Assembly: GCA_030615145.1 (NCBI GenBank)
Contig: JAUWZT010000098.1
Location: forward strand, 1-12,302
Length of the DNA: 12,302 nt
Source of the DNA: Promethearchaeota archaeon
GTDB taxonomy: Archaea; Asgardarchaeota; Lokiarchaeia; Sigyniarchaeales; SOKP01
Reading direction: 5' to 3'
A program made the translations under genes and the position numbers. This document shows positions 7,402 through 12,302 of this stretch, piece by piece; position 1 is the first letter of the stretch; each line of letters opens with the position of its first letter. The notes beneath the pieces are model-generated. The model ran no database searches. It was not told where the DNA came from and saw only the letters and a program-made list of their open reading frames with translations.

Positions 7402-9366
7402 TTAATATAAATCTTTAATTACGAATTCAAGGTCTAAATCTTTTAAAGTCTCTTTTAATGGATAGCCATTTTCAGGATTCCATCCCATTCTGTTGCAAAA
7501 TTCATTATAAAATTCCTTATACTCTACTGTCTTACCTTTTAGCGGCCCTTTTTCAGCAGGCGGTAGTCCGATTATTCTATCGGGCAATTCGTTTTGCGCT
7601 ATGTTAATACCTTCTCGTATGGTGAAAGCTTGACGTAAAGTTTGGATTCTTATTCCAGTTTTGATATAATCTTCAATATTAGTATTCCAACCCGTTAAAG
7701 AATTCAACAGATCAATAAAAGGATAAGGACCAAAGGAAGGTGAGAACATGCACATACCGGCACAGTTTAAGATTTGATGGAAGCCCGTATTGATTACCTG
7801 TGCCTCTACCTTCTTTTTTTCGTTTTTTTTCCACTTTTTGGGGAGATTTAAGCTTTTCTCAAATTTATCAAATGGCCCAATCTCAGAAAAATCGATACTA
7901 GCCGCTGTATGCCTTCCGGGGGTCGGATCAAACGCGTATGTAAAAGCTAAGGATTTAAAATAGCGAGGGTCGTGCATCGGAATTTCAGAACCTAATGAAG
8001 TTATGGCGTATTGTTTACTATTTTTCCCTATTTTTTCAGAAGCTATTTTTGCTCCATCAGCTAATATATCACCGATACCTTCTCTTAATATTATTTTGCG
8101 GACCAATTCTACTATAGATTTACTATTACTCCACATTAAATCTAAACCGCCTGTATCGTCTAAATTTAGAAGATTATTTTCAAAACATTCAATTGCAAAA
8201 GCAACTGTTACACCGGTGGAAATAGTATCGATTGCAGCACGATTACAGAGGTCATTAATTTTAAATATAGAAAGTAAATCGTTGTTGAGTAAAAGTGAAC
8301 CAAATGAGCAGCAAGTCTCGTATTCTGGACTGTACATTTCCTCAATGTCTAATTCAGGAACTTTTAAAATAGCTCCGCATTGAACAGGACAGCTAAAACA
8401 TCCGTATTCTTTTACTTTATATTTGTTTATATTAATGGAGGACAATAACTTTGATTTTTCGTAAGGAAAATCATACATACCTACTCCAGACCAATTTTTA
8501 ATGGGAGAGTCTCCAGTTTCAGCACCAATTGTGTTTCCAATGGTAGTACCAAAATATCGATAAATTGTTCTCATAAGATTTGGTGAAGCAACCATTCCAA
8601 TTTTAAGTCTACGGATGGATTTTACCATTCCGAATATCTCACTTAAAAAATTCTTTTTCATAGGGGATAATGGTTTAATCTTCGTCACTTTATAATAATC
8701 CTTAATTAAACTCAAAAAATTCTCGCGGTTACAGATTACTACTTTCTTATTTCCCTTAAGAACTATCATTTTTAGTTTTTTTGAACCCATAACGGCTCCT
8801 AAACCAGAACGCGCAGCGATTCTTCCTTTATCATTCGCAATTCCTGATATTTTAGATAATTTTTCCCCTGAAACGCCTATTCCGGCTGTTTTTATTAATT
8901 TTCCATGTTTTTTTTTTAATATCTTTTCTGTTTCTATAACATCTTTCCCCCAAATATCAGAAGCATCTAAGATTTCAGCTTTGCTATCAATTATAGATAT
9001 ATATTTTGGGTTTGTAGTAGCACCTTTAACCAAAATTCCATCATAACCACATTTTTTTATGGCAGGTCCAAAAGTACCTCCACTATTTGCATCACCCCAT
9101 GTTCCCGTTAGCGGGGATTTTCCTACAACCATAAATCTGCCTGAGAAGGGAGCTGCAGTACCAGTTAATAACCCAGGAAAAAATCCTATAATTGACTCGG
9201 GGCTTAATGGTTTTACTTTTGAGTCCATTCTTTCATATAATAATCTACACCCTAATCCATATCCTCCCATGAATTGGAGATACATGTTTTCAGGAAGCTC
9301 CTCCTCCTCAAAATTATTGTTTGTTAGATCAACCCATAAAACTTTCCCAAAAAAACCATAACTCAT
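7402..9366 (-). CDS. Aldehyde:ferredoxin oxidoreductase family protein (tungstopterin enzyme)
   Basis: 654-residue member of the AOR family, cytosolic enzymes that oxidise aldehydes to acids with a tungsten bis-pterin cofactor and pass electrons to ferredoxin through one [4Fe-4S] cluster. The N-terminal domain shows GKVLWVDLT, MGGYGLG and the pterin-binding segment GRFMVVGKSPLTGTWGDANSGG (about 76-97). The cluster ligands are CFSCPVQC (C323, C326, C330) with a fourth cysteine in LNCAGMC (C535 or C539). The conserved SPEYET (E348) and HDPR (H465) are present near the expected active site. Family members include AOR, formaldehyde, glyceraldehyde-3-phosphate and WOR-type enzymes; the length is close to the GAPOR type (about 650), and pyruvate kinase lies downstream, which would fit sugar catabolism, but substrate cannot be assigned from sequence by eye. 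No moaD-like or partner ferredoxin gene is adjacent. The start at 9366 gives MSYGFFGKVLWVDL, the usual N-terminus. Confidence 0.93.
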   Translation of the reverse strand: MSYGFFGKVLWVDLTNNNFEEEELPENMYLQFMGGYGLGCRLLYERMDSKVKPLSPESIIGFFPGLLTGTAAPFSGRFMVVGKSPLTGTWGDANSGGTFGPAIKKCGYDGILVKGATTNPKYISIIDSKAEILDASDIWGKDVIETEKILKKKHGKLIKTAGIGVSGEKLSKISGIANDKGRIAARSGLGAVMGSKKLKMIVLKGNKKVVICNRENFLSLIKDYYKVTKIKPLSPMKKNFLSEIFGMVKSIRRLKIGMVASPNLMRTIYRYFGTTIGNTIGAETGDSPIKNWSGVGMYDFPYEKSKLLSSININKYKVKEYGCFSCPVQCGAILKVPELDIEEMYSPEYETCCSFGSLLLNNDLLSIFKINDLCNRAAIDTISTGVTVAFAIECFENNLLNLDDTGGLDLMWSNSKSIVELVRKIILREGIGDILADGAKIASEKIGKNSKQYAITSLGSEIPMHDPRYFKSLAFTYAFDPTPGRHTAASIDFSEIGPFDKFEKSLNLPKKWKKNEKKKVEAQVINTGFHQILNCAGMCMFSPSFGPYPFIDLLNSLTGWNTNIEDYIKTGIRIQTLRQAFTIREGINIAQNELPDRIIGLPPAEKGPLKGKTVEYKEFYNEFCNRMGWNPENGYPLKETLKDLDLEFVIKDLY

Positions 9367-9464
9367 AAATTAAACCAGATTCGCCTTTAATTAATTTATT
9401 GGATAAATTAATAGAAGAAAATTCATTTTAATATTTTAATTAATTCTTCTTTTAAGTAAAACTT

Positions 9465-9480
9465 CGAAACATATAAATAT
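9465..9480 (+). promoter_or_regulatory. BRE/TATA-type archaeal promoter
   Basis: CGAAAC followed by ATATAAATAT is a good match to a BRE plus TATA element. Initiation would be expected at about 9498-9506, giving the small gene at 9649 a leader of roughly 145 nt. It lies in the divergent space upstream of the AOR-family gene, whose own minus-strand promoter is less clear. Confidence 0.55.
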
Positions 9481-9501
9481 ATCAATTTTCTATTAATATA
9501 T

Positions 9502-9615
9502 TGGTTGCTAAGATTGTCCAAAATTGCGTGTTACACATTTCACCTTTAAACAATTCAACAGATTAAGGGGATATCATATAAGATTTAAGCGATAAAGCTC
9601 TGGTTGCTAAAGATT
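9502..9615 (+). repeat. Pair of TGGTTGCTAA direct repeats in a leader
   Basis: TGGTTGCTAA occurs at 9502-9511 and again at 9601-9610, each followed by (A)GATT, so about 15 bp match with one inserted base. The copies are 99 bp apart. One sits at the expected transcription start of the 9465 promoter and the other just before the ribosome-binding site of the small gene. The 9367-9648 interval otherwise shows no gene or RNA I can name. Confidence 0.4.
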
Positions 9616-9648
9616 ATTCAATTTATAAAAATTTAATTGAGGTATTTT

Positions 9649-9858
9649 ATGTCGATTATTCAATCTCTTAAAAAAGATAATGTAAATATGTATATCGATT
9701 GGGATCGGTACACGAACATATTTTACAACAATATTTACTTGGAAGATTGTAAGTTCGTAATTAAAATGCCACTTTTACCTCAAAAGAACAGCCAGATGGA
9801 TATTAAAATCAAAAAATTTAACTTAACAAAATATACATATTTAATTTCTTATGATTAG
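9649..9858 (+). CDS. Small hypothetical protein, 69 aa
   Basis: I do not recognise this protein. It has 69 residues rich in tyrosine, asparagine and lysine, with one cysteine and no membrane segment or signal peptide; alternating hydrophobic residues (for example CKFVIKMPLL and KYTYLISYD) suggest beta strands. ATG at 9649 is preferred over an in-frame TTG at 9637 because GAGGT (9639-9643) lies 5 nt before the ATG, a good ribosome-binding site that the TTG start would translate through. A BRE/TATA promoter upstream and a hairpin-plus-T terminator directly downstream make it look like an independent single-gene unit, which is the main reason to believe it is real. Confidence 0.6.
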   Translation: MSIIQSLKKDNVNMYIDWDRYTNIFYNNIYLEDCKFVIKMPLLPQKNSQMDIKIKKFNLTKYTYLISYD

Positions 9859-9870
9859 TTTTAGACTTGT

Positions 9871-9893
9871 GCTCAATTATAGATGAGCTTTTT
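9871..9893 (+). terminator. Hairpin plus T-run terminator
   Basis: GCTCA (9871-9875) and TGAGC (9884-9888) form a 5-bp stem with an 8-nt loop, followed at once by TTTTT. It begins 12 nt after the stop of the 69-residue gene. It lies between that gene and the convergent microprotein gene, slightly overlapping the latter's stop codon. Confidence 0.5.
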
Positions 9894-10035
9894 AATTTGA
9901 GTCATCTTTATTTGATTTATTTTTCTCTTTTAAATTTCGATTCCAACATGAAAAGCAAATATAGTTAACATTTTCTAACTTAACAAGATCTTTATTCGAA
10001 CGGATCATTCCACATTTTGAACACTTTTTCTTCAT
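9892..10035 (-). CDS. Zinc-ribbon microprotein, 47 aa
   Basis: A minus-strand reading frame from ATG at 10033-10035 to TAA at 9892-9894 encodes 47 residues. It starts MKKKCSKCG and has a second pair CFSC (C5, C8, C27, C30), the CXXC-X18-CXXC spacing of a small zinc ribbon. The C-terminal tail is lysine/asparagine/aspartate-rich (about 33-47). The frame is open for nine codons before the ATG without another usual start codon. GGTG lies about 13 nt upstream, a somewhat long distance for a ribosome-binding site. It is 65 nt downstream of the RNase J-like gene on the same strand and may be its second cistron. Zinc ribbons of this size often bind nucleic acid or other proteins, but no specific role can be assigned. 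Confidence 0.65.
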   Translation of the reverse strand: MKKKCSKCGMIRSNKDLVKLENVNYICFSCWNRNLKEKNKSNKDDSN

Positions 10036-10100
10036 ATATTCTTTTTTACACCAAGATTTATTAATTTGATTTCCTTTGGATTAGTTTTACTTTAGACACC

Positions 10101-11570
10101 TTACTGTAAATTTATAGTTTCATTTTTTGTAGGAATTATTATGTTAATGTCTGAATTTCTAAAAAATGTTATAAAAAAATGTGGGTGTTCAGTGTGAATA
10201 GGGATTAAATGTTCAGGATTTACCGTTTTTATAAAGTTTATTAAATGGTGTGGCATCGCATGTCCTGAAGCATGTATTCTATAAGAAGGAATTCCAATTT
10301 TGCGGAAAAATCGACTTAAAGTCCTATTATTATCAATAAATTCTTCAGTATAAGGGTCAATACTAGAAGAAATAAATGCGCCCCTGAAATGTGGATTAAA
10401 TTTTTCTATAATATCTCTACGCAATGAAGTAATGTAAAAGAAAAAACCACTATTTAACTCTTTTAATTCGTAATATTTTATTAAACGATGTCCCTTCTCT
10501 TCTTTGTATATCGCTTGTCTTATTTTTTCTTGCCAACGATACTTCACAGTTCCTTTAGTTAAAATTAAAATGTGATCGTCCGCGGTTATATTCGGATTTT
10601 TCATACTTTCGTAAATTTCATCTTTGTTCAAAAGGTAATAAAAATAAGCGTCTTTTTCAGTTATGATAAATTTCCATCCAAATTTTTTTGCAATTGAAGA
10701 AAATGTCCTAAAACGGTCCCAATCTAAACGATCAAATTTTACTAATAGAAAATCAAAAGGGTGTTTGGTAAATAACTGTTCTAAATTTTGTTCTACATTA
10801 TTTTCAGACTCAATTGCTCCCTTATGGATGTGTGTACCTTCACAAATTAAGAGTTTAATCTTAGCTTCACGGGGTTTTTGAATTTCTCCGTTATTATTTT
10901 CTTGTTGGTGGGGTACTTTAATAGCGTTTTTTATCTCGTCTAGAAAATCTTGAGTCATAGAAGCTAAAGGGCCGTGCATACGAAAATCTCCAGTGTAAAC
11001 AACAATACCTCCAGAAGTTTTAATGATGAAACCATAAGCTGCTGGGATCGAATGATCTACATGCACCGGTATTATTTCTAATCCCTTAATATCAAGAATA
11101 TCGCCCGTACGAAACAGCTTCCAATTTAATCCGCCATAATTATTAGTGATTGAATTTTTAGAACATTTATAATAAGCAGAAATAATTTTTTTAGTAAAAA
11201 CTCCCGTATAAATTGGTATGTTTCTGTTAACAAATGACAATCCAAAAAAATGATCTTTATGAGGATGACTGACAACAATTCCATCGATATTCGTTTCCAA
11301 ATCATTATTATCTTGGTTTATATTCGCCTTATAATCAGTATATAAATTATCGATTGAAAATTGTTCCACTTTAGGTAATAATCCTAACTTTACTAATTCT
11401 TTGATTGAATTTGGTGCTTCATATCTTTCGTATTGATCATTAAAATTTTTTATGTTAATTCCAAAATCAAATAAGACTTTTACATCATACGTAAAATCTT
11501 CTAAAAGAATAATATTACCTCCTACTTCATTCACACCCCCTAAAAATGTGAACCTTACATTTGTTTCCAT
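10101..11570 (-). CDS. Beta-CASP metallo-beta-lactamase ribonuclease, RNase J-like, divergent
   Basis: 489-residue predicted RNA nuclease. Metallo-beta-lactamase motifs are in order: FDFG (D35), SHPHKDH (H102, H104, D106, H107), VDHS (H173) and TGDFR (D195), which together bind two zinc ions. The inserted beta-CASP domain shows motif A as LICEGTH (E244), motif B as HASGHA (H433, H437) and motif C as PIHTEH (H459), the arrangement of RNase J and CPSF-type nucleases. The N-terminus LGGVNEVGGNIILLE is like RNase J, but motif A carries Glu where RNase J has Asp. About 20 residues around 215-236 (Q/N/E-rich) look like a variable insert. There is no KH domain, so it is not aCPSF1. The likely role is 5'-3' exonuclease and/or endonuclease action in RNA decay. 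ATG at 11570 has no clear ribosome-binding site. Confidence 0.88.
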   Translation of the reverse strand: METNVRFTFLGGVNEVGGNIILLEDFTYDVKVLFDFGINIKNFNDQYERYEAPNSIKELVKLGLLPKVEQFSIDNLYTDYKANINQDNNDLETNIDGIVVSHPHKDHFFGLSFVNRNIPIYTGVFTKKIISAYYKCSKNSITNNYGGLNWKLFRTGDILDIKGLEIIPVHVDHSIPAAYGFIIKTSGGIVVYTGDFRMHGPLASMTQDFLDEIKNAIKVPHQQENNNGEIQKPREAKIKLLICEGTHIHKGAIESENNVEQNLEQLFTKHPFDFLLVKFDRLDWDRFRTFSSIAKKFGWKFIITEKDAYFYYLLNKDEIYESMKNPNITADDHILILTKGTVKYRWQEKIRQAIYKEEKGHRLIKYYELKELNSGFFFYITSLRRDIIEKFNPHFRGAFISSSIDPYTEEFIDNNRTLSRFFRKIGIPSYRIHASGHAMPHHLINFIKTVNPEHLIPIHTEHPHFFITFFRNSDINIIIPTKNETINLQ

Positions 11571-11796
11571 AATATTCGTCTTTTTAGAATTATGTTAATA
11601 TTTGATAATTATCTACTCTTAAGTCAAAATCTAACAATAAAACTACCATTAATTTATTTAAAAATATTTGTACTAAAAAATTAAAATTATTACAGTAATT
11701 TCAAAAGGAAAAAATCCAAGATTAAGAACTTCTGCCACAAAAAGATGTTAAACCAAAATTAGAATGTATTTTATCTTTAAAGTAATACACTATTCA
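11571..11796. other. Intergenic stretch without a recognised gene
   Basis: Between the start of the RNase J-like gene and the candidate RNA promoter this DNA is very AT-rich with frequent stops in all frames. It should contain the minus-strand promoter of the RNase J-like gene, but several TATA-like stretches (for example around 11645-11660) compete and none is convincing. Confidence 0.5.
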
Positions 11797-11804
11797 ATAT
11801 AAAA
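11797..11804 (+). promoter_or_regulatory. TATA element upstream of the candidate structured RNA
   Basis: ATATAAAA lies about 25 nt before the base of the terminal stem at 11819-11824, the right distance for archaeal initiation there. A comparable minus-strand TATA (TTTATATAG, complement of about 11977-11985) sits the same distance from the other end, so it does not settle the orientation. Confidence 0.35.
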
Positions 11805-11818
11805 AAAAAGAACAAAGA

Positions 11819-11949
11819 TCCTCTAATTTGAGCCGAAATATATAGGTTAAGAGATAATTAAACTCGTGTTAGAGTTTAATAGAGGGCTTAATCAGGCGTA
11901 CGAAGCGTTTTATCGCCTTGAAATCCAATGTTAGCTCAAATTATCTGGA
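11819..11949 (+). ncRNA. Candidate structured noncoding RNA with three-way junction
   Basis: TAATTTGAGC (11824-11833) pairs perfectly with GCTCAAATTA (11934-11943), and TCC/GGA (11819-11821 with 11947-11949) can extend this terminal stem. Inside are two arms. Arm one: GGTTAAG (11845-11851) with CTTAATC (11887-11893), then a perfect 9-bp hairpin ATTAAACTC/GAGTTTAAT (11857-11865, 11872-11880) with loop GTGTTA. Arm two: AGGCG (11894-11898) with CGCCT (11914-11918), enclosing ACG/CGT. The G11846-U11892 pair is a wobble in the plus transcript but a C-A mismatch in the minus one, which weakly favours plus. T4GT5 (11963-11972) follows. It does not match 5S rRNA, tRNA, SRP RNA or RNase P motifs I know. 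A short mobile element with 10-bp terminal inverted repeats is the main alternative. Confidence 0.5.
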
Positions 11950-11960
11950 ATCCTTAAGAA

Positions 11961-11972
11961 TATTTTGTTTTT
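11961..11972 (+). terminator. T-rich terminator after the candidate RNA
   Basis: TATTTTGTTTTT begins 11 nt after the end of the terminal stem and would serve as an archaeal terminator if the RNA is read on the plus strand. If it is read on the minus strand, the T9 complement of 11801-11809 would do the same job. Confidence 0.35.
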
Positions 11973-11992
11973 AAACTATATAAAAACTATTT

Positions 11993-12020
11993 AAAAAAAA
12001 AAAATTCTATGATGATAGAA
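11993..12020 (-). terminator. Hairpin followed by T12 on the minus strand
   Basis: On the minus strand TTCTAT-CATC-ATAGAA forms a perfect 6-bp hairpin (12020-12005) followed at once by twelve T (12004-11993). This has the form of an intrinsic terminator. It lies about 190 nt beyond the stop of the partial minus-strand gene, which already has its own T11 run, so it may end a separate short transcript. Confidence 0.45.
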
Positions 12021-12059
12021 CGAAAAATGAAAAAATCTCCAATCCTATGATGATAGAAC
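12005..12059 (-). repeat. Two tandem 15-bp hairpin repeats
   Basis: CTATGATGATAGAAC occurs at 12007-12021 and 12045-12059, 38 bp apart. Each copy is the core of an inverted repeat TTCTAT-(4 nt)-ATAGAA. In the second copy one base differs (TCCTAT); read as minus-strand RNA the change gives a U-G wobble and keeps the stem, read as plus-strand RNA it gives a C-A mismatch. Confidence 0.55.
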
Positions 12060-12158
12060 ATATTAAATCCTTTAAAAGAGAACTATTCCGACAAAAAAGT
12101 AAATTATAAAGGTTTTCTTCTGATGTAATTTAAAATCCTTAATACATTTTAATTATTT

Positions 12159-12169
12159 AAAAAAAAAAA
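12159..12169 (-). terminator. T11 run downstream of the partial gene
   Basis: Eleven consecutive T on the minus strand, about 39 nt after the stop codon at 12208-12210. This is a plain archaeal-type terminator for the gene that enters from the right edge. Confidence 0.5.
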
Positions 12170-12207
12170 TTAAGCTTGAACAATGGTTTGTATTAAATCT
12201 CTAGATA

Positions 12208-12302
12208 TTAAGATTTTGAAAAACCTCCATGATGAAATTCAATGTGAAAATTAAGATCGTTATTCTCACAATAATTCTTGATGTTATCTTCTATTAAGTC
12301 CC
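12208..12302 (-). CDS. C-terminal fragment of an unknown protein (cut by window edge)
   Basis: The last 30 codons and the stop (TAA at 12208-12210) of a minus-strand gene that continues beyond 12302; the first complete codon is 12300-12298. The peptide begins DLIEDNIKNYCENNDLN and ends with FHHGGFSKS, containing a His-His-Gly-Gly motif that may be functional. The other two minus-strand frames are stopped within the first 20 nt, and a T11 terminator follows the stop. The fragment is too short for me to name a family. Confidence 0.55.
   Translation of the reverse strand, partial: DLIEDNIKNYCENNDLNFHIEFHHGGFSKS

Noticed and set aside
9501..9672. Short plus-strand frames beginning LVAKIVQNC and LVAKDYSIYK over the two TGGTTGCTAA repeats
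   Set aside because: They are about 20-30 codons long, lack ribosome-binding sites, and the second overlaps the better supported gene at 9649; the shared LVAK follows simply from the DNA repeat.
11824..11943. 5S rRNA, because of 120-nt length, closing stem and two arms
   Set aside because: The conserved loop B/C sequence (GAAG-TTAAGC type with GAAC) is absent, the loop of the first arm is too short, and the region is much too AT-rich for an archaeal 5S gene.
12007..12059. ATGATGA motifs as C boxes of C/D-box guide RNAs
   Set aside because: RTGATGA is matched twice, but no CTGA D box lies at the right distance between or after the copies; the nearest CTGA is about 70 nt further on and lacks a flanking stem.
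12007..12059. Remnant CRISPR array
   Set aside because: Only two units, the repeat is 15 bp, the interval is 23 bp, and no cas gene or leader is visible.
11987..12061. 24-codon minus-strand reading frame over the tandem hairpins
   Set aside because: The repeat period of 38 is not a multiple of 3, so the copies are read in different frames, and half the peptide comes from the T12 tract.

Overview
The window looks like a piece of an AT-rich archaeal chromosome. The clearest archaeal marker is a complete transcription factor B gene (3738-4625) with a zinc ribbon and two cyclin-like repeats. Support comes from a Shine-Dalgarno sequence GGTGA (archaeal/bacterial anti-SD match), a BRE/TATA-like promoter at 9465-9480, oligo-T tracts after several genes, and a tungstopterin aldehyde:ferredoxin oxidoreductase family gene. 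The AT bias, low gene density and many lysine/asparagine/isoleucine codons would fit an Asgard (Lokiarchaeia-like) archaeon, but that lineage call is a guess from general character; no eukaryotic signature protein is present to confirm it.

Plus strand, 42-4625: a chaperone block grpE - dnaK - dnaJ followed after 12 nt by a transcription factor B gene. DnaK lacks the N-terminal-quadrant insert of Gram-negative DnaK and resembles the Firmicutes/archaeal form. DnaJ is a zinc-finger-less type B protein that probably starts at a TTG. The TFB ribosome-binding site sits directly after the dnaJ stop, so the chaperone partner and a basal transcription factor are probably made from one message. A T-rich stretch between dnaK and dnaJ may terminate part of the transcription or carry a second promoter.

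Minus strand, 11570-4697: in transcription order, a divergent beta-CASP metallo-beta-lactamase ribonuclease (RNase J-like), a 47-residue zinc-ribbon microprotein, an aldehyde ferredoxin oxidoreductase family enzyme, a 161-residue protein of unknown function, pyruvate kinase, and a tryptophan-rich four-helix membrane protein. The AOR-family gene, the unknown gene and pyruvate kinase are spaced 52 and 77 nt apart and could be partly co-transcribed, suggesting a link to sugar catabolism. Between the AOR gene and the microprotein lies one small plus-strand gene (69 aa) with a good archaeal promoter, a long leader and a hairpin terminator.

Right end, 11571-12302: a 637-nt stretch without protein genes. 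It contains a candidate structured RNA of about 120-130 nt (11819-11949) closed by a perfect 10-bp terminal stem and holding two internal arms, then two tandem copies of a 15-bp hairpin repeat (12007-12021, 12045-12059), the first of which is followed on the minus strand by 12 consecutive T. The last 95 nt hold the C-terminal end of a minus-strand gene that continues outside the window. The structured RNA and tandem hairpins are the least explained parts of the window.
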